61,524 nt of DNA from NCBI RefSeq assembly GCF_022808595.1, contig NZ_JAKUCN010000011.1, positions 1-61,524 on the forward strand, given 5' to 3'. Below the pieces are notes generated by a model, which saw nothing but the letters and a program-made list of their open reading frames with translations, was not told the origin of the DNA and did no database searches. The stretch comes from Microvirga solisilvae. Lineage in GTDB: Bacteria > Pseudomonadota > Alphaproteobacteria > Rhizobiales > Beijerinckiaceae. The translations under genes and the position numbers were made by a program. This document shows, one piece after another, positions 1 through 7,969 of the stretch; positions within the stretch are counted from its first letter, which is position 1, and each line of letters starts with the position of its first letter.

Positions 1-1
1 G

Positions 2-33
2 AAGCCCCCGCAGCGAAAGCAGCGGGGGCTTTT
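2..33 (+). terminator. Rho-independent terminator at the window edge
   Basis: A perfect 10-bp stem (AAGCCCCCGC with GCGGGGGCTT) closes a 10-base loop and runs into a short T tract. It most likely ends a plus-strand transcript that starts left of the window. Confidence 0.6.
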
Positions 34-215
34 GTGCATCACAGCCCGCCTTACTCGCCGCGAAACGCCCGAGACGACCCATCCAACACAGGCTTGGCCA
101 AATACGACAACACCGAACGATAACCCGTCTTGATCAAACAGGACGCTGATTGGCTTGAGCGGCGGTAAACATTCGCGATGATGGCCTCATCTATATTTTA
201 CACCCGCTTGCCACT

Positions 216-968
216 TCACTCGGCCGGGGCCGGAGGCGTTACGCCAGTGACCTGGGCTGAGGGTTCCTCGCTGAGCCAGCGGTAGAGGATGCCGCCAATC
301 GCCCCGCCGATAAGAGGCGCGACCCAGAACATCCAGAGCTGCGCCAAGGCCCAACCACCCGCGAAAAGCGCCGGGCCAGTGCTGCGCGCCGGGTTCACGG
401 ACGTATTGGTGATCGGAATACTGACGAGATGAATAAGTGTCAGACCCAGACCAATGGCGATGGGCGCGAAGCCGGCAGGAGCCTTGCCGTGAGTGGAACC
501 CATGATGATGAACAGGAACATCATGGTCAGCACGATCTCGGTCACGAAGCCTGAGATCATGCTGTACTGGCCCGGTGAATGGGTGCCGTAGCCGTTGGCG
601 GCAAAGCCCTTCGCTATATCGAAGGTGGGAGAGCCAGTCGCAATGGCGTAGAGTGCCGCCGCAGCGATAACCGCTCCCAACACCTGCGATATGATGTAGG
701 GCAGGATGTCCTGCTTCGGGAACCTTCCACCTGCAGCCAGACCGACCGTTACCGCCGGGTTGAGGTGGCATCCGGAGATGTGACCAATGGCATAGGCCAT
801 AGTAAGCACGCTCAGGCCGAAGGCGAACGAGACGCCTAAAAGGCCGATGCCAATCTCGGGGAAAGCTGCTGCGATGACAGCGCTGCCGCAACCGGCGAAG
901 GTGAGCCAGAAGGTCCCGATGCCCTCCGCAACGCAACGATGGATGTTCTGGCTGTTGTGCAGGTCCAT
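216..968 (-). CDS. aqpZ: Aquaporin Z (MIP-family water channel)
   Basis: Inner-membrane water channel of the major intrinsic protein family, 250 residues with six hydrophobic segments. Both half-helix NPA motifs are present (residues 70-72 in HLNPAVT and 192-194 in NTSVNPARS). His180 and Arg195 fit the narrow aromatic/arginine filter of the water-selective AqpZ subgroup rather than glycerol facilitators. The start at MDLHNSQ is chosen because AGGGAGGAACTC sits directly upstream; the frame stays open for 22 more codons without a ribosome site. The protein ends in a short Pro/Ala-rich cytoplasmic tail, slightly longer than in E. coli AqpZ. It stands alone, with no coding partner within 400 bases upstream. 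Confidence 0.95.
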   Translation of the reverse strand: MDLHNSQNIHRCVAEGIGTFWLTFAGCGSAVIAAAFPEIGIGLLGVSFAFGLSVLTMAYAIGHISGCHLNPAVTVGLAAGGRFPKQDILPYIISQVLGAVIAAAALYAIATGSPTFDIAKGFAANGYGTHSPGQYSMISGFVTEIVLTMMFLFIIMGSTHGKAPAGFAPIAIGLGLTLIHLVSIPITNTSVNPARSTGPALFAGGWALAQLWMFWVAPLIGGAIGGILYRWLSEEPSAQVTGVTPPAPAE

Positions 969-1436
969 GAGTTCCTCCCTTGGGGTTACGCAGCCTCTCG
1001 GTTTCGGAACGACGTCGACAAAGCTGTCGATCAAAGACGGCCCGTCGCAGGCCCAAGTCCAACACAGAACAGTGATTTATGAGGGCAGCATACGCCTTCC
1101 CGGTGGAGCAGTGAAGCAATGCCAGTATCACACGACACTTCCGTATGGCCGACACCTGCATCATTCCCGATATGAACGAAGCGCCGCAGTCCGCGTACAG
1201 CGTTGTCGCTTCCAGGGGTTTGGGATTGCGACGCCATGGAATGCTGACAAGCATGCGAAGACCTTCGCGCTCGTTGCGCGAGTGACAGCAGCGATTAAGG
1301 CCTTGGATTGAATTTCTGGATGCCCCGTGCGGCGCTCAACGCGCATGCTAGGCCCCAAAATGTCAAGAAATTGTCCCGTCCCGTCAAGCTGCTCTCTAAG
1401 GCCAAGCTATAAGGATGGAGCACCGAGGGAATTCAT
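969..1436. other. Intergenic region between aqpZ and the small lipoprotein gene
   Basis: About 470 bases between divergently transcribed genes, so the promoters of both should lie here. Open frames exist on both strands, but none has a ribosome site, a recognisable domain or codon use like the neighbours. I saw no convincing promoter boxes or repeats. Confidence 0.5.
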
Positions 1437-1613
1437 ATGAAGATGATGCTGATTGTTCTGATCGCTTGCCCTGCCCTGATGGGGTGCGTTTCATCCTCGA
1501 ACACGGAAGGCAAACTGCCCAATTACGTGACTTCCCAAGCCACGCAATCACCCGGGATCAGAAACGACAACTTTGGTGGAGCAGCGCTGTCGATGCGTGG
1601 CCTTCCTCGTTAA
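1437..1613 (+). CDS. Small lipoprotein, 58 residues, function unknown
   Basis: An unlisted short gene encoding 58 residues. The N-terminus is a lipoprotein signal: MKMMLIVLIACPAL followed by the lipobox LMGC, with the lipidated cysteine at residue 17. The predicted mature part is about 42 residues, polar, rich in Ser, Asn and Gln, and ends in MRGLPR. A purine-rich ribosome site (GAGGGA) lies 6 to 7 bases before the ATG. Longer frames over the same bases lack such a signal. Small lipoproteins of this kind are common in Rhizobiales envelopes, but I do not recognise the family. The gene is flanked by divergent aqpZ and a convergent hypothetical gene. Confidence 0.7.
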   Translation: MKMMLIVLIACPALMGCVSSSNTEGKLPNYVTSQATQSPGIRNDNFGGAALSMRGLPR

Positions 1614-1726
1614 TCAGCGAGCAGTAGAGCGCATGGAGAGCTTCAAAGCGAAGTTCTACCTTGCTCCCTGAGGATTATCAGTCTGAATAGCCAAGCATTG
1701 TCTTGGCTTCAGCACTTATCCCGATC

Positions 1727-2149
1727 CTACGCAGCCGAGCGCACATCCTGATTGTCCTCAGCTTCCGTCGCGGCCGTCCTCTCGAGCTGCACGGCATAGG
1801 CCGCCTCAAGGCCACGGAAGCGAAGGGAATCGTCCGGCTCCGACAGCCCGGCCACGACCGGGACGCGCTCGGAGAAGCGCGCGAGTGCACTCCGTACGAA
1901 GCGTATGTTTCTGGAGACGGGATGCATACCCAGCGTGGCGTCTCTTACGATGGCTTTCGCAGCAGCATAAAGATCGTCCACCGACGCTTCGACGCCCGGA
2001 TCTCTCTTCATGAGGCTCATGGTGTTGATGAGCAGAACGCGCAGATCGTGCAGGTCAGAGTCCCTGCCCTGCTCGGCGATTGATTCCGTCACCAGCTCGA
2101 CTGCTGCGATCCTCTCGCGGATCGTCTTTTCGAAGCTCTCGTCCGTCAT
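1727..2149 (-). CDS. Hypothetical protein, 140 residues
   Basis: A soluble, acidic, probably helical protein of 140 residues with no signal peptide or membrane segment. It starts MTDESFEKTIRERIAAVELV, has a central LHDLRVLLINTMSLM stretch and ends in a disordered Ala/Glu/Asp tail. Composition and codon use look like a genuine gene. I do not recognise a domain. The gene downstream on the plus side is the small lipoprotein, read convergently, so no operon context helps. Confidence 0.6.
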   Translation of the reverse strand: MTDESFEKTIRERIAAVELVTESIAEQGRDSDLHDLRVLLINTMSLMKRDPGVEASVDDLYAAAKAIVRDATLGMHPVSRNIRFVRSALARFSERVPVVAGLSEPDDSLRFRGLEAAYAVQLERTAATEAEDNQDVRSAA

Positions 2150-2328
2150 GAGCGCTACCCCCGTGAATCGCCAGAACCATTTGGATCGGCTTGTCGGAAA
2201 GCATGCGCCCGCATGGTTAATGAATGCTTACGACGTCACTGAAAGCCTTTTCTTTCTTGGCTTCCAGCGCTCGTACGTTCTTCATCGCAGTGTTTCCGCT
2301 TGGGGAATCGCACGCCTCGTAAGCGTCC

Positions 2329-2820
2329 TCAGCATCCGACGCACAAATCGCGTCTGGCCTTTTGCTCCAAGCGCTCGCCTTCATCGAGGAGATTCTGCTC
2401 CCGAGAAGAAGGAGGAACAGCAGAACTCTGGCCTGGGCGGCGCACAACGCCACCGATTCCGCCGGTCGTCGCGGGGCCCGCACCTACCGCTCCACCTGTG
2501 CTGCCTTCGGTTCCAGGAGGAGAAACCGGACCTGTCGCCGCGTTGGATGGTGTGGTGTTCTGGTTAGAGCTTTGAGAGCTGTCCGTTCCACCCTGCCTGG
2601 CCTGTCCTGTCCCCGAACCTTGAGCGGGAGCGGACTGCATCTGGGAACCCTGCTGGGATGGCGGAAGAACTGTTGAGCTCGTCGATGGGCCGGTCGAACC
2701 GGTGGAGGATGAGGCACCGCCCGTGGAGCCGCCACTTCCGCCGGATGAAGAGGATTGAGCCCAGGCGACGCCTGTCACGAGGCAGGTGGTGAGAAGGACA
2801 ATGGAAAGCCTGGTGCACAT
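2329..2820 (-). CDS. Exported low-complexity Ser/Gly/Thr-rich protein
   Basis: A secreted or periplasmic protein of 163 residues with unknown function. Residues 1-22 (MCTRLSIVLLTTCLVTGVAWA) form a Sec signal peptide with an AWA cleavage motif. The remainder is almost entirely low-complexity Ser, Gly, Thr, Gln and Pro and is presumably disordered. The start is MCTRL because AGGGAGA precedes it; the earlier in-frame ATG at 2844 has no ribosome site. The C-terminus may be frameshifted: an alternative frame continues as DAEDAYEACD and ends at 2217 (see findings). I cannot assign a function. Confidence 0.6.
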   Translation of the reverse strand: MCTRLSIVLLTTCLVTGVAWAQSSSSGGSGGSTGGASSSTGSTGPSTSSTVLPPSQQGSQMQSAPAQGSGTGQARQGGTDSSQSSNQNTTPSNAATGPVSPPGTEGSTGGAVGAGPATTGGIGGVVRRPGQSSAVPPSSREQNLLDEGERLEQKARRDLCVGC

Positions 2821-2881
2821 GCGCTTTCTCCCTGCAAAGGGCATCGCACATCAACTCGGCAATCGGGGCGATGTTTCCCTC

Positions 2882-3430
2882 TCAGCGGCGCCAAACGACA
2901 AGACTGATGGGTCCAACCGGATCGAGGGTCTTCCTCTGGCCAGGCGTGAGGCCTGCTTCAGACAAGATTGCCTCGGCGCCCTTTCCCGTCTCGCATTCGG
3001 AAAAAACGGGTACACCACCGGGAACGGCGACGCCTTCGGCCCTGGTGAGATGAAACGCGTCGTAGCCGAGCTTTAAGAACAGATCGAAGACCTGCCTGCC
3101 GCCAGGCACGGCGACCCTGCCGCCATAAGGAAGTACCCTGCGGATGGCTTCATCCCAGGAAAGCCTCTCCGGGTTCCACCACCAGCCATCGACACGCCGC
3201 TCGATTCCCTGAGATGAGGACGACAGGATCATGCGCACGCGATTCCGCGGATTGGGATTGGCCTCATGCCCCAGACGCCCCAGCACCGTCACGTCCGACC
3301 GGTTGAGCTCCGCCTGAAAATAGGCCCAGTCCGCATCGTTGCGCAGTACATCCGGCGTCTGGCCCGTCGAATCCGCAATGCGGTCATCATCCGACACGAT
3401 GGCATAGCCATGGATTTCAACGCGGGACAT
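2882..3430 (-). CDS. RibD/DHFR-like reductase family protein
   Basis: A 182-residue protein of the RibD C-terminal / dihydrofolate-reductase-like fold. It opens with MSRVEIHGYAIVSDDDRIAD, the usual first strand and loop of such reductases. It has an IEVGG-like segment replaced here by LPYGGRVAVPGG (nucleotide-binding turn), and ends with a C-terminal strand (ISLVVWRR). Family members reduce pterin or pyrimidine-type substrates with NADPH; the substrate here is not predictable. The start after GAGGAAAGG is preferred over an upstream ATG. Its first codons overlap the end of the ceramidase-like gene by 14 bases, so the two are probably cotranscribed. Confidence 0.7.
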   Translation of the reverse strand: MSRVEIHGYAIVSDDDRIADSTGQTPDVLRNDADWAYFQAELNRSDVTVLGRLGHEANPNPRNRVRMILSSSSQGIERRVDGWWWNPERLSWDEAIRRVLPYGGRVAVPGGRQVFDLFLKLGYDAFHLTRAEGVAVPGGVPVFSECETGKGAEAILSEAGLTPGQRKTLDPVGPISLVVWRR

Positions 3431-4109
3431 CAGGCGGCCTTTCCTCGGGAGCATGCGCGAGCGCCGCGATCATGAGGATCCACAGCACCAGGGCATTCAG
3501 CATGTGCCAGAGCGCATGCGTGCCGAGTGGTAGCGCAGGGCAGACAGCGTTGTCGATGGAGCGGAACACCAAGGACAGACCGAAGACACAGGCTGCCCAC
3601 AGCAGAGCGTGCTCGGCCTGCTTATGCGAGGCCATCAGACAAGCAACTCCCACTGCCACTAGTGCCATCAGAGCCGGCAGATACCCAACTGATCCATTGA
3701 GCGTGGCGGCAGGAAAGAGGCCGAACCATAGCCGTCCGAAGCTCATGTTGAAGACGATGAAGGCAAGAGTGATGGCAAGCGCCTGCACGATTCCCAGCCG
3801 CAGATAACGCCGCATGGCGAGCAGGAAGTAGCTGTAGATGAATACCGCGATCGGCAGCACATCCGCGAGCAGCGACCAGCGGTTCGCGAAGGTATGGAAC
3901 AGGAAGCTCCCGATGCCGACGATGGCGGCAACGGCGATCAGCCAGAGCGCAGGCCAATCCCGCCTCCCCTTGCTCCGCCATACGAGAAAGGCGTGGGCGG
4001 CAGCCAGGAGGAAGAAGCCGTTAGAGAGAGCATTGACCGGCTCCGCCCAGAATCCTGGGTCAAGGCGCTCGCAATAACTGTCAATGGATTGGAACCAGGA
4101 AGAATTCAT
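3417..4109 (-). CDS. Ceramidase-like integral membrane hydrolase
   Basis: A polytopic inner-membrane protein (230 residues, about seven hydrophobic segments) of the alkaline ceramidase superfamily. Family marks are visible in order: YCE at 12-14, WAEPVNALSN at 21-30, GIGSFLFHTFA at about 65-75 with a metal-ligand His, LADVLPI with Asp83, and a C-terminal THALWHMLN carrying two further His. Those residues form the zinc site in characterised ceramidases, so catalysis is plausible; the lipid substrate in a bacterium is unknown. MNSSWFQS is chosen as start because homology begins there; no strong ribosome site is visible. It lies divergent to xthA and overlaps the reductase downstream. Confidence 0.75.
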   Translation of the reverse strand: MNSSWFQSIDSYCERLDPGFWAEPVNALSNGFFLLAAAHAFLVWRSKGRRDWPALWLIAVAAIVGIGSFLFHTFANRWSLLADVLPIAVFIYSYFLLAMRRYLRLGIVQALAITLAFIVFNMSFGRLWFGLFPAATLNGSVGYLPALMALVAVGVACLMASHKQAEHALLWAACVFGLSLVFRSIDNAVCPALPLGTHALWHMLNALVLWILMIAALAHAPEERPPDVPR

Positions 4110-4202
4110 GGGCTGCAACCGTGGGGATGGTGGAGGGTTCCACCTTGCAAGCTTTCGACGAACGTCCGATGAAAGTTTGAAAGGGCCACCGAGACCGACA
4201 CG

Positions 4203-4988
4203 ATGCGCATAGCCACCTGGAACGTAAACTCGATTAAGCAGCGATTGGACCACCTCGCCACCTTCGTGAAAAGCGCGGATCCGGACGTGCTCTGCCTGCA
4301 GGAGCTGAAATGCATGGACGAGGCCTTCCCGAGGGCCGAAGTCGAGGCGCTCGGCTACAACGTCGTTACCCATGGCCAGAAGACCTACAACGGCGTTGCC
4401 ATCCTCTCCAAGCGGCCACTCGAAGACGTCCGACGCGGCCTGCCGGGGGACGAGAGTGACGAGCAGGCGCGTTATCTCGAAGGCACCATTTCCACATCAG
4501 CAGGCGTGGTGCGCGTCGCCTCCATCTATCTGCCCAACGGCAACCCAATCGGCACACCCAAATTCGATTACAAGCTCGCCTGGATGGATCGGCTGATCGC
4601 TCATGCGCGCCGCCTCCTCCCGCTCGAGGAACCTCTGGTGCTTTGCGGCGACTACAATGTGATCCCGGAGCCTCGGGATGCGGCCAATCCGGAAGCGTGG
4701 GTCAAGGACGCGCTCTTTCAGCCGGAAAGCCGTGCGAAGTTTCGCGAGCTTGAGAATCTCGGATTCATCGATGCCGTGCGTGCGTGCAGCGTCCAGCCGG
4801 GCCTCTACTCGTTCTGGGATTATCAAGCCGGCGCCTTCCAGCGGAACAACGGCATCCGCATCGACCATCTGCTGCTCTCGGCCCAGGCGCAGGACAAGCT
4901 GAAGAGCGCCTCGATCCGTAAGGAAGTGCGCGGATGGGACAAGCCCTCCGACCATGTGCCGGTGATGGTGGATCTCGATATCGAGTGA
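4203..4988 (+). CDS. xthA: Exodeoxyribonuclease III (AP endonuclease)
   Basis: A DNA repair nuclease that cleaves at abasic sites and removes 3'-blocking groups in base excision repair. The 261-residue length is typical. The EEP-fold active-site residues are visible: Asn7 in TWNVNSIKQRL, Glu34 in CLQELK, Asp/Asn in LCGDYNVIPEPRD, and the C-terminal SDHVPVMVD with the catalytic His. ATG follows the divergent ceramidase gene by about 90 bases, leaving a short shared promoter region. It converges on exoR with only six bases between the stop codons. Confidence 0.95.
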   Translation: MRIATWNVNSIKQRLDHLATFVKSADPDVLCLQELKCMDEAFPRAEVEALGYNVVTHGQKTYNGVAILSKRPLEDVRRGLPGDESDEQARYLEGTISTSAGVVRVASIYLPNGNPIGTPKFDYKLAWMDRLIAHARRLLPLEEPLVLCGDYNVIPEPRDAANPEAWVKDALFQPESRAKFRELENLGFIDAVRACSVQPGLYSFWDYQAGAFQRNNGIRIDHLLLSAQAQDKLKSASIRKEVRGWDKPSDHVPVMVDLDIE

Positions 4989-4994
4989 GCGCGA

Positions 4995-5867
4995 CTAGCG
5001 CCGTGACTGGATGTACTGCTCGAGCAGGGCAAGCGCCAGCTTACGGTCGCTCTCGTCAGCGGTGGTGAAAGCTTCCGCATAGAGGCTTTCGATCCACTGA
5101 TCCTTACCGTTCTCGGTGGCGGCTTCGCGGGCAAGCGTCAGCCACATGAGCCCCTTGGCGCGCTGGCGCGGCACACCCTGCCCGTTCATCAGCATGTGGC
5201 CGAGCAGCGCCTGGGACGGGTGATGTCCCTTCTCGGCAGCCAGATTGAACCAGCGGGCGGCCTGGCGCGCATCCCGAGAAACGCCCGTTCCTTCCATATA
5301 AAGGCGGGCGAGGTTGTACTGCGCGTTGGAGTCGCTGAAATAAGACGCCGCGTAGCTGAACATCTCGACGGCGCGAGCCGGGTTGGCGCTCACATAGGTG
5401 CCCTTGATGCCATCCAGGAAGTAGCCGCCCAATGCCACGAAGGCGCTGGAAACGACCGTCGCATTCGGTGAATCCGGGCTCTCGTCCGCATGCTGGTCCG
5501 CGAGCTTGGAGAAATACTCGAAGGCCTTCAGGTCATCATGCTCGACCCCGTCGCCATCGGCATACATGCGTCCGAGCTTCCAGAGCGCGAGCGTATGCCC
5601 CTGCCCGGCCGCGTATTCGAGCGCGGCGGCGGCTCCAAGCTTGTCACCGGCATTGTAGTCCCGCATGCCCGTACGCAGAGCCTCGCGAACGGATCCATAC
5701 TTTCCGGAAGGCGCAATGATGGGCGCGAGGGCAGGCGTCAAAGGTTGAGGATGCGGCGCAGCGTCGAGTGCGAATACCGAGGAGGAGCCGAGCAGAACGA
5801 ACGCGCAAGCAGCGACCGCCGTATGACGGTGTGTCAACTTCAGCTTGTGGATCAGGCGCGCATTCAT
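4995..5867 (-). CDS. exoR: ExoR-like periplasmic Sel1-repeat regulator
   Basis: A 290-residue exported protein with an N-terminal signal sequence (hydrophobic VAACAFVLLGSSSVFA, about residues 17-33) followed by Sel1/TPR repeats. Examples are ALEYAAGQGHTLALWKLGRMYADGDGV, NAQYNLARLYMEGTGV and WFNLAAEKGHHPSQALLGHML. Order, length and the segment AGDKLGAAAALEYAAGQGH match ExoR of Sinorhizobium and Agrobacterium. There, periplasmic ExoR binds and inhibits the sensor ExoS and so controls succinoglycan synthesis and motility through ChvI. ExoS and ChvI are not in this window, so the regulatory link is inferred from the family. It is convergent with xthA; its promoter must lie in the 530-base gap before the RTX genes. 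Confidence 0.85.
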   Translation of the reverse strand: MNARLIHKLKLTHRHTAVAACAFVLLGSSSVFALDAAPHPQPLTPALAPIIAPSGKYGSVREALRTGMRDYNAGDKLGAAAALEYAAGQGHTLALWKLGRMYADGDGVEHDDLKAFEYFSKLADQHADESPDSPNATVVSSAFVALGGYFLDGIKGTYVSANPARAVEMFSYAASYFSDSNAQYNLARLYMEGTGVSRDARQAARWFNLAAEKGHHPSQALLGHMLMNGQGVPRQRAKGLMWLTLAREAATENGKDQWIESLYAEAFTTADESDRKLALALLEQYIQSRR

Positions 5868-6397
5868 GGACTTCGACTCTTTTCCATTCGGTTCTCACAA
5901 GAGGCCCCGACCGAACGGAACTCCTGTGATCTGCCATGTGCTGCGCCACCTATGCAATGGTTCTCGCAATAGGCTGTTCGATAGCGTTAATCGAAGACCG
6001 CCCCTGCTACGCGCCACTTTAAAGCGTTGGTTTAGAAGCACTTTAGCTGCTTTCACAGGTGCTCGTGCTTTATGGCGGGATCGCGGCGGCGCTTGGGCCA
6101 AGAGTGGTAGGATGATGAAGCTTTTTGGGTGTTGCCAGCCAGCAACATTTTTAATGCTCTTTGCCGAGCCAAACCGAGCCTCATGAAAGCGCCACCGCCC
6201 TCACATTCCCTAAAGAAATTTATTGATTCCATAATGTGCTGCAGCGCACACAAGGGCTTATTGATGTTATCACGGAACATCCTAATTCCTGCATCGAGCT
6301 GAGAGATAGATTTATTCAATCGATCATATGTAAAATTAAATATGATTGATGAATTTTTATTTCAGCTCTTTTCATCAATAGACCAGGAATAGAAGAA
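5868..6397. other. AT-rich intergenic region upstream of exoR and the first RTX gene
   Basis: A 530-base stretch between divergent genes whose composition becomes markedly AT-rich in the last 200 bases, like the RTX island that follows. Minus-strand frame 6053-6319 needs a TTG start and shows no domain, so I do not call it. The promoters of exoR and the RTX gene presumably lie here, but I could not define boxes with confidence. Confidence 0.5.
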
Positions 6398-7528
6398 ATG
6401 GCTAAAGAGTACTCGCCGATTAAGACAGTTGTTCTCGGAGAAGATGAATTCTTCTTTGATCTTTCGGAAGCCCCCGCCTATCGCAATTGGAATGTGATGG
6501 GCAACGATCTCGACAACACCATCCTCGGCAATGCCTCGAATAACATCATCGACGGCGGCCTTGGCAACGATACCATGGTCGGCGGCGCCGGCGATGATAT
6601 GTACTATGTCCGCGATGAGGGCGATGTGGTCGAGGAATATGCCGGTGGCGGCAACGACATTATCTTTTCCTACCTCGAGTCCGGCTTCGACATGCGCAAG
6701 ACTGCCTTTGTCGAGGGCCTGCAGACTGGCGGCAAGCTCGCTATCGGCAACAGCCTCAACAACAACATCCTGATCGCCCACAAGGCAGGCGTTGCCTATG
6801 GCGGCGACGGTCATGACGTGCTCAATGCTGGCGACGGCAACAACAAGCTGTACGGCGAAGTCGGCAATGACACCATGAACGGCGGCCTTGGTGCCGACAC
6901 CATGGAAGGCGGCGTCGGTCACGACATGTATTACGTGGACAGCATTTACGATCAGGTTCATGAGAATGCTGACGAGGGCACCGATACGGTCAATGCATCC
7001 ATCACCTACATGCTTCGGGCGAATTTCGAGAACCTGACTCTCAGCGATTCCACCTCGAAGAAGGACATCGACGGCATCGGCAACGATCTTGCCAACAAGA
7101 TCACCGGCAACAGCGGCAACAATGTCCTTACGGGCAACGATGGCCACGATACGCTGAGCGGCGGCAAGGGCCACGACACCCTTATCGGCGGCGAAGGCAA
7201 GGACGCCTTTTCGTTCAGCGAATTTGGCGCTGCTCATGCTGACAGGATCGTCGACTTCAATGCTGCTGAAGATCGCATCCTTCTCAACGGCGACATCTTC
7301 AAGATGATCGATTGCGGTTGCTCGACCAAGCCGTCCGCTCTGAAGGCAAACTTTTTCGCTTTCGGATCGGCCAAGGACAGCGACGACTTCATCATCCTCG
7401 GTGAAGATGGCGGCCTTCGCTATGACGCGGACGGTTCGGGCACGGAATGCAGCGCTCAGCTGATCGCCACATTCAAACCGGGCCAGGAGTTGGCAGCAAT
7501 CTCCAACCTCAACATCTTCGTGGTCTAA
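6398..7528 (+). CDS. RTX calcium-binding protein, type I secretion substrate
   Basis: A 376-residue secreted protein. It has no N-terminal signal peptide and carries clusters of glycine-rich RTX nonapeptides (pattern GGxGxDxUx) at roughly residues 45-70, 135-180 and 225-275, for example GGLGNDTMVGGAGDDMYYV and GGKGHDTLIGGEGKDAF. These bind calcium outside the cell. The C-terminus (GGLRYDADGSG near the end, then NLNIFVV) matches the uncleaved export signal of alphaproteobacterial RTX proteins. There is no catalytic domain, so the function is structural, adhesive or unknown. A Cys-Gly-Cys pair near residue 306 is unusual for the class. A purine-rich AGGAATAGAAG precedes the ATG. Its neighbour downstream is a paralogue. 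Confidence 0.85.
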   Translation: MAKEYSPIKTVVLGEDEFFFDLSEAPAYRNWNVMGNDLDNTILGNASNNIIDGGLGNDTMVGGAGDDMYYVRDEGDVVEEYAGGGNDIIFSYLESGFDMRKTAFVEGLQTGGKLAIGNSLNNNILIAHKAGVAYGGDGHDVLNAGDGNNKLYGEVGNDTMNGGLGADTMEGGVGHDMYYVDSIYDQVHENADEGTDTVNASITYMLRANFENLTLSDSTSKKDIDGIGNDLANKITGNSGNNVLTGNDGHDTLSGGKGHDTLIGGEGKDAFSFSEFGAAHADRIVDFNAAEDRILLNGDIFKMIDCGCSTKPSALKANFFAFGSAKDSDDFIILGEDGGLRYDADGSGTECSAQLIATFKPGQELAAISNLNIFVV

Positions 7529-7543
7529 TCGTTTATACACTGC

Positions 7544-7580
7544 TCATGGCCGGGGCATGCCCCGGCCATGATGCATTTTA
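7544..7580 (+). terminator. Palindromic terminator after the first RTX gene
   Basis: A perfect 28-base palindrome, TCATGGCCGGGG-CATG-CCCCGGCCATGA-like, at 7544-7571 is followed by TGCATTTTA. It lies 16 bases after the stop codon. The same outer arms recur after the second RTX gene. Confidence 0.75.
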
Positions 7581-7969
7581 GACAGCCATCTTTCAGCGTA
7601 AGCGAAATATTTCCACAAACGGAAACAGCTCTTCTATCGCCAAGCAGCACCTACGACAGCGCTTAGAACAAAAGCGCCAGGAACGCTCCGTGTGACCGCT
7701 CACCAGAACCTTGGCGCCCCTTCAAAATCAAGAACGCCGACCCTACCATCATAGTAATCGTAAATTACATACTGATCATACAATTGGTTTAAATCTCAGA
7801 ATTTCGCCATGTGCTCTAGAACACAATGGCATTGTTGAATTTATATGCTAGCGACACATCTATAAATACGCGAGACGAAAGATGAAAGTCTAACCTAAAG
7901 ACACAAAAACCGTCTTTTATTCACGAATTCATTTGTCTCGCAATTCTAATATATTCAAGAGGACCTAAA
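7581..7969. other. AT-rich intergenic region between the two RTX genes
   Basis: About 390 bases, clearly richer in A and T than most of the window. It should contain the promoter of the second RTX gene. A short minus-strand open stretch (7700-7798) is interrupted by a stop and is not called. I see no repeat or insertion sequence. Confidence 0.5.

Noticed and set aside
51..200. Minus-strand frame ending near position 51
   Set aside because: No ATG start and no domain; too short to judge.
187..1254. Minus-strand open frame of 355 codons over aqpZ
   Set aside because: Out-of-frame shadow of aqpZ with Arg/His/Ser-rich translation.
6053..6319. Minus-strand frame of 88 codons upstream of the RTX genes
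   Set aside because: TTG start, no ribosome site and no recognisable domain.
6362..7540. Minus-strand open frame of 392 codons opposite the first RTX gene
   Set aside because: Long antisense frames arise from the glycine/aspartate codon bias of RTX repeats. No domain or ribosome site.
7700..7810. Short minus-strand stretch starting MAKF and interrupted by a stop
   Set aside because: Only about 30 codons after the stop, in AT-rich DNA. It could be a gene remnant but chance is as likely.
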